64,000 bases of DNA from Pseudobdellovibrionaceae bacterium (lineage in GTDB: Bacteria > Bdellovibrionota > Bdellovibrionia > Bdellovibrionales > UBA1609), in NCBI GenBank assembly GCA_020635075.1, contig JACKAM010000002.1:310001-374000 (forward strand), read 5' to 3'. The notes under the pieces were generated by a model. The model searched no databases. It was not told where the DNA came from and saw only the letters and a program-made list of their open reading frames with translations. Each line of letters opens with the position of its first letter. The first letter of the stretch is position 1. Both the position numbers and the translations under genes were made by a program. Positions 8,017 to 17,088 of the stretch are shown piece after piece.

Positions 8017-10738
8017 AGTTCGCCAGGCGTTTATTGATTACTTCAAAAAACAGGATCATGCCCCCGTGGCCAGCTCCCGCCTGATTCCTGAAAATGATCC
8101 CACTCTGCTGTTCACCAACGCGGGAATGAACCAGTTCAAAAATGTGTTCCTGGGCCTGGAGTCCCGCGACTACAAACGAGCGGTCTCGTCCCAAAAATGT
8201 GTGCGCGCCGGTGGTAAACACAACGATCTGGAAAACGTGGGGCACACGGCTCGTCACCACACCTTCTTTGAAATGTTGGGCAACTTCTCTTTTGGTGATT
8301 ACTTTAAAAAGGAAGCCATCCACTACGCTTGGGAATTTGTTACCAAGGATTTGGGCCTGGACAAGAAGCGACTCTACGTCTCGGTTTTTAAAGACGACGA
8401 TGAGGCCGCAAACATTTGGCACAAGCAGGAAGGCGTCGCCAAAGATCGCATTTATCGCTTTGGCGAAAAGGATAACTTCTGGCGCATGGGCAACAGTGGC
8501 CCCTGTGGCCCCTGCTCGGAGATCTTTTACGATCTCGGCCCCGAAGTGGGCGGTGACCCTAAAGAGAATGTGGTCGGCGGCGAAGGGGACCGCTACGTGG
8601 AATTTTGGAACCTGGTCTTTATGCAATTTAACGAATCTGAAGACGGTACCAAAACCCCACTCCCCAACCCCAGTATTGATACCGGCTCCGGACTTGAGCG
8701 CGTGTCGGCCATTATGCAGGGGGAGATCAACAACTATCACACTGATTTGTTTCAAGAGCTGATTGGCGTGGCGATGAAAATATCAGGCCACGAGTACCTG
8801 AAGTCCCTGGCAAAAATCAAAGACAAGGAAAAAGCGGAGCGCGAAGCCCTGAACATGGCCTTTCGTGTGGTGGCTGATCACAGCCGCGCGGCGGCCTTTT
8901 TGATTGCTGATGGAGTGCTACCCTCGAACGATGGACGGGGTTATGTCCTCAGACGCATCATGCGCCGGGGTATTCGCTATGCCCGCAAGTTGAGCCAGAG
9001 CAATTCCCTGATGGTGCCAGTGGTGGAAAACGTCATTGCCTCCATGGGCGATGCCTACCCGGAACTGGTGGAACAAAAACAGCTGATCTCCACCACCATG
9101 AGAGATGAAGAAGCTCGCTTTTTGTCCACCCTGGATCAGGGAACTCACATTCTGGAGAACGAGCTGAAGAAATTGTCCGAGTCAGGACAGAAAACTCTCG
9201 ATGGTAAAATTGTGTTTAAACTATATGACACCTTTGGCTTTCCCGCGGACCTCACTCGGGTGATGGCTAATGAACATGGCTGTCATGTGGATGAGGCTGA
9301 GTTTGAACGTCGCATGGAGCAGGCCCGTGAAAAGGCCAAGGCATCATGGAAGGGCAAGGCCCTTGGTGGCGACCAGGCCCACTACATCAAAGTCAGCCAG
9401 GAACTCCTCAAGCAATCAGGCCCCACAGAATTTAAGGGCTACGATGGGGTGATACAAAGTTCAGGCAAAGCTCTTCTCTTGTCCGATGGCAAGAACCTTA
9501 GGGATTCACTGAAGTCTGGCGACGAAGGTGTGATCGCCTGTGATCAAACCTGCTTTTATGCCGAAAGCGGTGGTCAGGTTGGAGACCAGGGACTCTTGGT
9601 AGGTGCGGAAGGCCAGGCTGAAGTCCTTGATACCACAAAAGTGAACGACATCTTTCTTCACCACATTAAGATGGTGGATGGCGTGATCAAAAAGGGCGAA
9701 GATGTTTTGCAGAAGGTGACAACAGCCGAGCGTCGCAACACCGCTTGCAACCACTCAGCCACTCACCTCATGCACGCAGCCCTAAAAACGGTACTCGGTT
9801 CCCATGTGAACCAGGCCGGTTCACTGGTGGACAGTCAGCGGCTGCGCTTTGACTTCACCCATAACAAGCCTGTCAGCGAAGACGAAATTCGCAAAATAGA
9901 AGACCTGGTGAATCGAGAAATCTCGGCAGCGCGAACGGTTGCAACCAGCGTGATGAGTCCAGATGAAGCTAAAGAACAAGGAGCATTGGCACTGTTTGGG
10001 GAAAAGTATGGGAACAAAGTGCGTGTCGTGAAGATGGGCGATTTTTCTATGGAACTCTGTGGAGGAACCCATGTGGATAACACCGCCATGATTCGCCTTT
10101 TCAAAGTCGTCTCCGAAGGCAGCGTCAGCTCCGGGGTGCGCCGGATTGAAGCCATCACGGGCGATATGGCCTGTCGCTTTTTGCTGCAAAACACCCGTGA
10201 GAACCTTAAGTCCCGCCATTCAGCCGGAATGGCCGAGCCCTGGATGCAGTATTTGGAACAGGAAGACAGCGCCGAGGGATCGGCCAATCTGACGGACTGG
10301 ATGGAAAAACAGCGTCAGGAAATCAAGGGGCTGCAAAAACAACTGGCGGACCTAAAAGGGAATCAAATCAGCGTTGAGGACCTGATTAATGGTGCCATTC
10401 CTTTTGAAGTGGGTGGCAAATCAGGGAAGTTAGTACTCGCAGACGTCCCCGTCGATGATCGCAAAGTCCTCAGTGAGATCGGCGACAAAGTGAGAGACAA
10501 GATCCAATCAGGCGTGGTGATCATCGTCGGCACCGGCGAAAAATCCCACCCCATCATTGTCTCAGTCACCAAGGATCTCGTCGGCCCCATGAATGCGGGG
10601 CAGATCCTTAAAGAGATCTCCCAGGAAATGGGCGGTAAAGGCGGTGGACGACCGGACTTTGCCCAGGGAGCCGGCCCCAACCGCCAAGGCTTGAACAAGG
10701 CCTTTGACAAGGCAAAAAATATGGTGGGACTGCACTAG
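8003..10738 (+). CDS. alaS: Alanyl-tRNA synthetase
   Basis: AlaS charges tRNA-Ala and edits mischarged Ser/Gly. The product is 911 residues when started at ATG 8003 (MKSHEVRQAFIDYF), the universal N terminus; a longer in-frame start at 7973 lies inside recX and is unlikely. It contains class II catalytic motifs (LLFTNAGMNQFK, SSGL-like SGLERVSA), the editing-site HSATHLMH and CGGTH zinc motif, then the coiled-coil and C-Ala glycine-rich end (GGKGGGRPDFAQGAG). The order recX-alaS occurs in several proteobacteria. Confidence 0.98.
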   Translation: MKSHEVRQAFIDYFKKQDHAPVASSRLIPENDPTLLFTNAGMNQFKNVFLGLESRDYKRAVSSQKCVRAGGKHNDLENVGHTARHHTFFEMLGNFSFGDYFKKEAIHYAWEFVTKDLGLDKKRLYVSVFKDDDEAANIWHKQEGVAKDRIYRFGEKDNFWRMGNSGPCGPCSEIFYDLGPEVGGDPKENVVGGEGDRYVEFWNLVFMQFNESEDGTKTPLPNPSIDTGSGLERVSAIMQGEINNYHTDLFQELIGVAMKISGHEYLKSLAKIKDKEKAEREALNMAFRVVADHSRAAAFLIADGVLPSNDGRGYVLRRIMRRGIRYARKLSQSNSLMVPVVENVIASMGDAYPELVEQKQLISTTMRDEEARFLSTLDQGTHILENELKKLSESGQKTLDGKIVFKLYDTFGFPADLTRVMANEHGCHVDEAEFERRMEQAREKAKASWKGKALGGDQAHYIKVSQELLKQSGPTEFKGYDGVIQSSGKALLLSDGKNLRDSLKSGDEGVIACDQTCFYAESGGQVGDQGLLVGAEGQAEVLDTTKVNDIFLHHIKMVDGVIKKGEDVLQKVTTAERRNTACNHSATHLMHAALKTVLGSHVNQAGSLVDSQRLRFDFTHNKPVSEDEIRKIEDLVNREISAARTVATSVMSPDEAKEQGALALFGEKYGNKVRVVKMGDFSMELCGGTHVDNTAMIRLFKVVSEGSVSSGVRRIEAITGDMACRFLLQNTRENLKSRHSAGMAEPWMQYLEQEDSAEGSANLTDWMEKQRQEIKGLQKQLADLKGNQISVEDLINGAIPFEVGGKSGKLVLADVPVDDRKVLSEIGDKVRDKIQSGVVIIVGTGEKSHPIIVSVTKDLVGPMNAGQILKEISQEMGGKGGGRPDFAQGAGPNRQGLNKAFDKAKNMVGLH

Positions 10739-10773
10739 CCTTAAAACAACACAGATTTGCCTGTATAGATGTC

Positions 10774-10800
10774 GTGAACGGGGCTGAAGCCCCGCTTCAC
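10774..10800. terminator. GC-rich hairpin after alaS
   Basis: GTGAACGGGGCT pairs with AGCCCCGCTTCAC with one bulged C. It lies 36 bases after the alaS stop. It is a strong stem but lacks a T-run, so terminator activity is uncertain. Confidence 0.45.
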
Positions 10801-10863
10801 GCATTAATCTCTATACTCCCCGCCCGTATACCTATTATCCTAGCTTCCTGATCCTACGAACAT

Positions 10864-12312
10864 GTGGACCCAGCAAAGGGTCCGGGGTACTCAATCGATA
10901 TTTTAGTCAAAGTGACTTTACTGGTGATTCTAGCCTTTTCTACCATCAACCTGGTAGCTAACGTGGTCCTTTACTCTTCGACGAGAAAACCCATCTATTT
11001 GCGCTTGGGTCTCTTCTGGGCATTCCTGGTTTTAAACTTCGGTGTTCAGTATTTGGTCCGCGAAGCCAGTGAATTCTGGATTATCAGTAGTTTCGTATTT
11101 GTCATAATCCCCGCTCTCTTTTTGGCCCATGCCTCTGTGGAATTCACTGGCCAACGGTTTCCCCTGAAAACCTTTTTGGCCGTGGGCGCCGCCGCGATTC
11201 TCATGACCGTCGTTCTCGACTTTTTTCCACTGCCCTTTTATGCCCGCGCCATACCTATCGCCTGGGTGAGCGCGAGTATCATGTGGTACGGGTTTTATGT
11301 TTTGATGATCAAGGAATGGAATCACTCCTCTCGCCTAATCAAACTTCACAGCCTGGTTCTGTTGTTTGGCGGACTCCACATGTCCAACTTCCCGTTTTTA
11401 AGAATGGACCCCTCGGCCGAAGTGTATGCCTGGCCCATTGCCTACGTCCTCGGTCAGGCGTTGGCCACGCTTCTTCCTGCAGTTACTTTGGACTATTATC
11501 GCCGCCAGGAAGAGTCGCGGCTTAAATCCATCATCGATGAGAAAACTCGGGATCTGGTACAAACCAATAAACAGTTGCGCCAGTCGGTGGCCGAAAAGCA
11601 GTTTTTGTTTCGCACTCTCAGTCATGATATTTCCAGTCCCTTGACCATCCTCCAGGGCCACATCGAACTCTACCGGCGCACCAATGACGCGACCAAACTG
11701 GTAGCTTCGGTAGCCACCATCACTGATCGTATCGCCAAACTTATCCAACAGGTGAAAACTTACGAAGCCAACCAAAAGGGCTCTGCCAATATTGAAGTTA
11801 CGGGTGTCGCTCTAGAGGGCTGTGTGCGTGAGGTGGCTGGCCTCTATGAAAATAGTCTTAAGGCAAAGGCACTTCGCCTTAGCTTGGATTTTGATCCTAA
11901 TGCCGAAACCATGGCTCTGGTTGAACGCAATTCCTTTATTGGCTCAGTGCTCTCCAACCTTTTGAACAACGCCATTAAGTTCTCTTACCCTACGGGCCAC
12001 ATTACTATTCGCATCGAAACACCGAGTGATCATCTTTGTCGGCTGACGGTACGGGATGATGGCATGGGAATTCCCGCGGCCATGCTACCCACTATCTTTG
12101 ACTTTGACCAACCCAAGACCCGCATTGGCACAGGCGGTGAATCTGGTACAGGCTATGGGCTTCCCATTGTCAAAAAGATCGTGGAGTCCTACAGCGGGCA
12201 AGTTTCCATTCGCTCTGAAGAGCAAATTGACAGCTCCACCGGATTTACTGAAATCATCCTGGATCTGGAGCGCCACTATCCAGCGAGCAAAACCGCTTCG
12301 GCGATCGTCTAA
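10864..12312 (+). CDS. Membrane histidine kinase with seven-helix sensor
   Basis: The protein has 482 residues with a GTG start. About seven hydrophobic helices fill residues 8-215 (a 7TM-type sensor), followed by a coiled coil and a HisKA domain with H-box LSHDISSPLTILQG. The HATPase domain has the N-box (SNLLNNAIKFSYP), G1 (RDDGMGIP) and G2 (TGYGLPIVKKI). It should autophosphorylate on His and signal to an unlinked response regulator, as none is adjacent. Its stop overlaps the convergent esterase gene by four bases. The signal sensed is unknown. Confidence 0.88.
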   Translation: MDPAKGPGYSIDILVKVTLLVILAFSTINLVANVVLYSSTRKPIYLRLGLFWAFLVLNFGVQYLVREASEFWIISSFVFVIIPALFLAHASVEFTGQRFPLKTFLAVGAAAILMTVVLDFFPLPFYARAIPIAWVSASIMWYGFYVLMIKEWNHSSRLIKLHSLVLLFGGLHMSNFPFLRMDPSAEVYAWPIAYVLGQALATLLPAVTLDYYRRQEESRLKSIIDEKTRDLVQTNKQLRQSVAEKQFLFRTLSHDISSPLTILQGHIELYRRTNDATKLVASVATITDRIAKLIQQVKTYEANQKGSANIEVTGVALEGCVREVAGLYENSLKAKALRLSLDFDPNAETMALVERNSFIGSVLSNLLNNAIKFSYPTGHITIRIETPSDHLCRLTVRDDGMGIPAAMLPTIFDFDQPKTRIGTGGESGTGYGLPIVKKIVESYSGQVSIRSEEQIDSSTGFTEIILDLERHYPASKTASAIV

Positions 12313-13163
12313 TTAGTTTTTGAATTGTATTGTGATATCCACTTCCAGGCTTCATCAAAAGCCCCCTGGTGGAGACTGTGTCCGACTTCAGGCCACACCT
12401 TATAGGTGATGCGCTCTGCGTATCCTGGTATTTGGCTTAAGATCTGAGCCTCATTGACGACTCCGGGATAGTATCCCGTGGAGGTATCACGATCGCCTAC
12501 CGCATAGTAAATAGGCACCGCTCGTTTACCCTGCTGAGAGGCCTGGTTGAGATAACTGCGGGCGTAGCTGCCGCCAGAGCCGGGAAATACCATAATCCCT
12601 GCCAACTCACTGGCATTAACGGGATTGGTGCCATTGAGCAGGGCGATATTGCCGCCAGCTGACCATCCCGCAAAATAGATGCGCGCCCGATCCACATTGT
12701 ATCCGGCCTCAAGAATTCCCACAGCTTCATTAAGACGATCAAAGATCAAACGCTGATCATTATAGGAGTTGGTGTCCACCACAAAAAAGCCATCGCGATC
12801 GGCGATACTCTTCCACTGACTGATGTCCATGTTAAATAACACCACAACCGGGCTGGCAAAATCCGCACTGTAGCTTTGGGGGCTGTAGATCGTACCCCCT
12901 CCAGCCGTCTTTTCCGCCTGGCCAGGCTGGAGTTTGCCGCCGCTGCCATTGGAGGGATCAATCCCTGTCACCTGAGTGGGAGGGTTGATCATGGGGCCTC
13001 CGCCCCCGTCCACCGGATGCACCGGCACGACGATGGGAATACCCTGATTCTTGTCCTTGGTTACCCGACTTTGAAAGTAGGGGTCAGAACAGGAAGCGAG
13101 GACGCCACCAAATAACAAGACAGCCAAGATTTTTGGAAATCGGACCCAAACAAAAAATATCAT
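12309..13163 (-). CDS. Lipoprotein esterase/hydrolase, alpha/beta fold
   Basis: The protein has 284 residues from ATG 13163; a TTG at 13220 would add 19 residues before the signal peptide. A lipoprotein signal ends at LASC. After a Pro/Gly-rich linker comes an alpha/beta hydrolase: nucleophile elbow GWSAGG, acid in GDRDTS, and His in VGHSLHQG near the end. The pattern is that of PHB-depolymerase-like and carboxylesterase families. It is probably anchored to a membrane facing the periplasm or cell surface. The substrate is not evident. Confidence 0.78.
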   Translation of the reverse strand: MIFFVWVRFPKILAVLLFGGVLASCSDPYFQSRVTKDKNQGIPIVVPVHPVDGGGGPMINPPTQVTGIDPSNGSGGKLQPGQAEKTAGGGTIYSPQSYSADFASPVVVLFNMDISQWKSIADRDGFFVVDTNSYNDQRLIFDRLNEAVGILEAGYNVDRARIYFAGWSAGGNIALLNGTNPVNASELAGIMVFPGSGGSYARSYLNQASQQGKRAVPIYYAVGDRDTSTGYYPGVVNEAQILSQIPGYAERITYKVWPEVGHSLHQGAFDEAWKWISQYNSKTN

Positions 13164-13308
13164 CCATTCACCCAACGCCCAAAGATGGAGCAAGCTCGAT
13201 GCCGATGTTAAGACTCTCAATGACCTCTAGATTTCAGAAAACCCGGCCTGGTTTGTCGTAGCCTATGCAGCTGTTTTCAAGCTGTACAATTTTGAGAATA
13301 TTGGCCCT

Positions 13309-13323
13309 GTCTCATTTTGAGAC
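13309..13323. promoter_or_regulatory. Short palindrome GTCTCA-TTT-TGAGAC
   Basis: A perfect 6-bp inverted repeat with a 3-base centre lies 69 bases before the small exported protein gene. It is operator-like, but short enough to be chance. Confidence 0.25.
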
Positions 13324-13391
13324 AAAGAAGAAAGAGGCCCCCGGTCACATTACCCCTCTAGACCCGTCCAGACGAGGCCGATAAGAGTTTC

Positions 13392-13676
13392 ATGAGAACA
13401 AAACAAGTGATGAAAATAACTGGGGTCTTTTGTGTTTTCCTGTTGGCCTTTGGCGCCCTCGGTGAGGGCCTTTCCACGGGAGCCGATGGACTCAAAACTG
13501 AAGACTTGGGGAACCAGCCAGTCGGGGCTTCTGGGGATTTGAGCCAAATGGGACTTGGACCGGGTGGAGCCCAGCTTGATCCAAAGCAATTGCAGAAGAT
13601 GCTGGAGGAGCTTCAACAAGTTAAGGCCCAAATGGAAGAGCGCAATAAACTACTCGAAGAAATGATGAACGAATAG
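13392..13676 (+). CDS. Small exported coiled-coil protein
   Basis: The protein has 94 residues: a signal peptide (hydrophobic ~8-23), a Gly-rich spacer, and a C-terminal coiled coil from ~57 (QLQKMLEELQQVKAQMEE). ATG 13410 is an alternative start with a shorter signal n-region. No family is recognised. It precedes another exported-protein gene by 35 bases on the same strand. Confidence 0.6.
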   Translation: MRTKQVMKITGVFCVFLLAFGALGEGLSTGADGLKTEDLGNQPVGASGDLSQMGLGPGGAQLDPKQLQKMLEELQQVKAQMEERNKLLEEMMNE

Positions 13677-13711
13677 GCTCATCCCCACCAACTTGGAAAG
13701 GCCTCTTCTCC

Positions 13712-14413
13712 ATGGAACGACAAAACTGGCTCATCGGCCTACTCATCACTCTTGCGTCCCTGTTCTTTTTCGCCAAGTCTTGGGCTTTTGATCTGCCCAA
13801 ATTTACCAAGGGATCCGGAGCGCGATTTGAGTTAAAACTCTCATCCGGCTCCGCGGAGGTGGCCATCACCGTTGCCGACAGCACCAGCAATCAAGTCGCA
13901 CTTGAGTACTACTTCAAAGACTTGTCCTTCATTGGTATTGAAATGTGGCAGCGCTATCATGTTCAGCCTCAAGGTAAAAAAATAAAACTCAGTGACGGTT
14001 ATGTTCTCATGCCTCAGTTTGGCCAAACCGCCATGAAGCTCACTCCCGACTATCTTGAGGGCTTTGACGGCGTCCAGGTGTCCAGTTTTATGATGGGCTC
14101 AGAAGAGGAGCTCAATGCCCATAAAGTCGGAGTGGAAAAAGTCACCGTCCCTGCTGGCACGGTGGAGGCCACTCACTATCGAGTGAAGGAACGGGGGCAA
14201 ACCATTGATTTTTGGATCCACGAGAGCGCCAAGCCCATTGGCATTGTGAAAATTGTTTCCTCAGGTAAGGAACTCAAACACAACTACACCATGCAGTTGA
14301 AGTCGCTGATCCAAAACAGCAGTCCGAAAATTGATCCTAAGACAGCTGGCCCACTGACCAAAGAGGCCAAAACCTTCTTACCAAAAGTCGGCACTAGCTT
14401 GATGGTACATTAG
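13712..14413 (+). CDS. Exported protein, DUF3108/TapB-like
   Basis: The protein has 233 residues with an N-terminal signal peptide or anchor (residues ~7-25). The segment VTVPAGTVEATHYRVK followed by FWIHESAKPIGIVK resembles the end of DUF3108-type periplasmic beta proteins, where a modified sugar- or lipid-binding sheet is expected. This relation is from memory of the pattern and is tentative. It lies 35 bases after the small coiled-coil gene and probably shares its transcript. Confidence 0.65.
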   Translation: MERQNWLIGLLITLASLFFFAKSWAFDLPKFTKGSGARFELKLSSGSAEVAITVADSTSNQVALEYYFKDLSFIGIEMWQRYHVQPQGKKIKLSDGYVLMPQFGQTAMKLTPDYLEGFDGVQVSSFMMGSEEELNAHKVGVEKVTVPAGTVEATHYRVKERGQTIDFWIHESAKPIGIVKIVSSGKELKHNYTMQLKSLIQNSSPKIDPKTAGPLTKEAKTFLPKVGTSLMVH

Positions 14414-14438
14414 TTGGTGCCTTGATGCCGCTTTCAAT

Positions 14439-15371
14439 CTAGCTCGGAGCCATCAAACAGAGAATCTCGAACATCGTATCCACGGCTGCAAGCGATGTGA
14501 TGTCGGCATGATCGAAAGGTGGAGAGACCTCCACGATGTCAGCGGATACTAGTTTATTGATTTTAAGCGCCCGCAGAATCTGTTGAGTTTCATAGGTGGT
14601 CAAACCACCCACGACAGGAGTCCCCGTTCCCGGTGCATAGGCCGGGTCCAAGCAATCAATGTCAAAGCTCAGGTAAACGGGTTTGTCACTGAAATCTGGA
14701 AGTGTCTTAAGAACCTCAGACAGATGCTGACTGCGAATGTCATCAACTGTCAGCGCCTTAAGCCCATGTCTTTTGACAAAGTCCAAATCATCGCCGCCAG
14801 CTAAGGGCCCGCGAATGCCAATTTGCAGAGACGAGCTCGGGTCAAGCAACCCCTCGTCAATGGCGTGACGAACAAAAGATCCATGATGATATTCACAATC
14901 CCATGCGGCCGGATAAGTATCCAAATGAGCGTCAAAGTGAACGAGGGAAAGCTTTTCACCCGCATGGCGCCTCACCGTGCGAAGAAGGGGCAGGGTGACG
15001 GAGTGATCTCCACCGACAGCCAAAAAGCGCTTGCCGTGTTTCAGCACATTGGCGAAGTAATCCTCAATTCCTGTGTAGGCTTGCTTTTGATCAATGGGAA
15101 CCACAGGGCAGTCCCCCACATCAGCAATCTTCAAGCGTTCAAAGACATTCGTGGCCCGAGACCAGTGAAAGCCCCTGCCAAGAGACGATGCCTCGCGAAT
15201 GCGCGAAGGTGCAAATCGAGCTCCCGGGCGGTAGGATACACCCCCGTCATAAGGAACTCCAGCAATGGCCACGTCAAAGGCCTCGGTAATCGGTACGTGA
15301 GGCAAGCGGAAAAAAGTTTTGATGCCGGCAAAGCGTGGCTGTTCGCGACCGCTGAGTGGTTTAAATTCCAT
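14439..15371 (-). CDS. speB: Agmatinase-family ureohydrolase
   Basis: The protein has 310 residues. The binuclear Mn site motifs are all present: GGDHS, the FDAHLDTY segment, and SFDIDCLDP. The N terminus has GVPYDGGVSYRPGAR, and the GTGTPVVGGLT loop is characteristic of agmatinase and guanidinobutyrase rather than arginase. It would release urea and putrescine from agmatine in polyamine synthesis. Substrate choice within the family cannot be fixed from sequence alone. It is a single gene, convergent with the exported DUF3108-like gene. Confidence 0.88.
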   Translation of the reverse strand: MEFKPLSGREQPRFAGIKTFFRLPHVPITEAFDVAIAGVPYDGGVSYRPGARFAPSRIREASSLGRGFHWSRATNVFERLKIADVGDCPVVPIDQKQAYTGIEDYFANVLKHGKRFLAVGGDHSVTLPLLRTVRRHAGEKLSLVHFDAHLDTYPAAWDCEYHHGSFVRHAIDEGLLDPSSSLQIGIRGPLAGGDDLDFVKRHGLKALTVDDIRSQHLSEVLKTLPDFSDKPVYLSFDIDCLDPAYAPGTGTPVVGGLTTYETQQILRALKINKLVSADIVEVSPPFDHADITSLAAVDTMFEILCLMAPS

Positions 15372-15445
15372 GCATCCAATCTATCGGGGGGAGTTTCCAC
15401 TGGCAAACAGAGATTGGCTTGCCGCAGCGCCTAGCCTGCCTACAT

Positions 15446-16021
15446 TTAAAAGGAACCCTTGGTGCGACCTGCAGCCCACTCCAGTTGCCCTGACTTACCC
15501 AGCCTGAGACTGTAGGGTTCCTTGCGATCCACCTGAAAAAGATTCTTTTTCGAACTGCCAGCCTCCTCATTCAGACGGCGTCGGCGCTTCTGCACCACCT
15601 CCTCGACCTTTTTATCCCACTTGGTCCCCGTCAACTCGTAGAGATACCATTTGAGGTCTTGAATACCCGCATCTCCAACTGGCGAAGTCCACATCTCCAA
15701 CTCCACAATCCAACGGGCTCCCAGTTGTCTCAGACCCACCCTCTCCCAAATAACACTCTCTTCAGCCAAGGGTAGTTCATGAACTGCTTTCCAAGTCCCG
15801 TCATCGATGGTGATCTTGTCTTTGGAAAATCGAACTTGGTAGGAATGGAGTTTGAGGTGACAACTCTTAAGATCCATTTCCTTTTTTGTACACCGTTGAC
15901 TCAATTGACCTTTGGCAGTGGCCTTTTTCGCCGGGACCTCGGCACCAGCGATTACCTGAGGACCCGTCCAAAGGAGGAGAAACAAAACAAATACATAGAC
16001 GACCGATCGCATAGAAACCAT
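15446..16021 (-). CDS. Exported basic protein of unknown function
   Basis: The protein has 191 residues from ATG 16021 (or 188 from ATG 16012); a longer frame to 16156 would run into mutY and bury the signal peptide. The signal peptide spans ~5-25. The mature protein is mixed beta with a basic helix (KRRRRLNEE) and two cysteines in a CTKKEMDLKSC arrangement. No family is recognised. It is divergent from mutY with 77 bases between the starts. Confidence 0.65.
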   Translation of the reverse strand: MVSMRSVVYVFVLFLLLWTGPQVIAGAEVPAKKATAKGQLSQRCTKKEMDLKSCHLKLHSYQVRFSKDKITIDDGTWKAVHELPLAEESVIWERVGLRQLGARWIVELEMWTSPVGDAGIQDLKWYLYELTGTKWDKKVEEVVQKRRRRLNEEAGSSKKNLFQVDRKEPYSLRLGKSGQLEWAAGRTKGSF

Positions 16022-16098
16022 GATTTCATAGTTCAATGGGAATGCCAATTGGCTCCCCGCTTGAAATCCGATCCAACTCCAGTTATGACTTTTGTCCA

Positions 16099-17082
16099 AT
16101 GAAGAAACCAGCGCGCCAAAGTCTTTTAAATTGGTATCAGGATAACCGGCGGCCACTCCCCTGGAGAGAAAACCCCAATCCCTACTCCATTTGGCTCAGT
16201 GAGACCATGCTCCAGCAGACCACTATCCAAGTGGTCATCCCCTACTACGAAAAATTTCTCGCCTTGTTTCCACGGATTGAGACCCTTGCCTGCGCACAGG
16301 AATCGAAAGTCTTAAAGGCCTGGGCCGGACTTGGCTACTACAGTCGTGCGCGCAACCTTCATCGAGCGGCCAAGGCCCTGCACCAGTTGGGATATTTTCC
16401 ACAAACCTACGGTGAGCTTCTCAAGCTTCCCGGCTTTGGACCCTACACCTCAAGGGCTGTGAGTAGCATCGCCTTTGGTGAAAGGGTGGGGGTTTTAGAT
16501 GGCAATGTCATCCGACTCTTGAGCCGCTATCACGGAAAAGATGTGGAATGGTGGAAGCCCGCTGGACGACAGGTTCTTCAAGATCTGGCAGACAAAGTGG
16601 TCCTGGACTTTCCGCCGGGTGATATGAATCAAGCGATGATGGATTTGGGTTCTACCATCTGCTCCAAGACAAGACCCCTCTGCGCCCTGTGTCCCTTGCA
16701 CCGCAGTTGCCTGGGATTAAAACAGGACCTTGTAGCTCAGCTTCCACGCAAAAAGCCACGAAAGGCGAAGGAGGTCTGGGTCTGGGAACCTGAGGTGTGG
16801 CTGCGCAACAATAAAGTGGCACTCCACTGGAATGAAAGCCAAGTTCCCTTTCTCAAAAAGCGTTGGCTTTTGCCCGGAATAGCTCGGCAACTCAAACAGA
16901 AACCCACGGCATTTGTGTTTCGGCACAGCATCACCCATCACGACATTTACGTGACTCCAGTACGGAAGAAGGGACGGCGTCCAGACAAAGACTGGCAATG
17001 GGTCCCGGTGCGAGACATCGCCGAGTGGATTCCTGCTTCTTTGGTTAAAAAGACTCTCCATCATTCCGATATTCATGTGTAA
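16099..17082 (+). CDS. mutY: A/G-specific adenine glycosylase MutY
   Basis: MutY removes adenine opposite 8-oxoguanine. ATG 16099 (MKKPARQSLLNWY) gives 327 residues; a frame from 16036 would add 21 non-conserved residues. Seen are PLPWRENPNPYSIWLSE, the catalytic Glu in SETMLQQT, the helix-hairpin-helix LPGFGPYTSRAV, catalytic Asp in LDGNVIR, and the [4Fe-4S] ligands C-x6-C-x2-C-x5-C. A short NUDIX-like C-terminal domain follows. The next gene starts within ten bases of its stop. Confidence 0.95.
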   Translation: MKKPARQSLLNWYQDNRRPLPWRENPNPYSIWLSETMLQQTTIQVVIPYYEKFLALFPRIETLACAQESKVLKAWAGLGYYSRARNLHRAAKALHQLGYFPQTYGELLKLPGFGPYTSRAVSSIAFGERVGVLDGNVIRLLSRYHGKDVEWWKPAGRQVLQDLADKVVLDFPPGDMNQAMMDLGSTICSKTRPLCALCPLHRSCLGLKQDLVAQLPRKKPRKAKEVWVWEPEVWLRNNKVALHWNESQVPFLKKRWLLPGIARQLKQKPTAFVFRHSITHHDIYVTPVRKKGRRPDKDWQWVPVRDIAEWIPASLVKKTLHHSDIHV

Positions 17083-17088
17083 GGACAA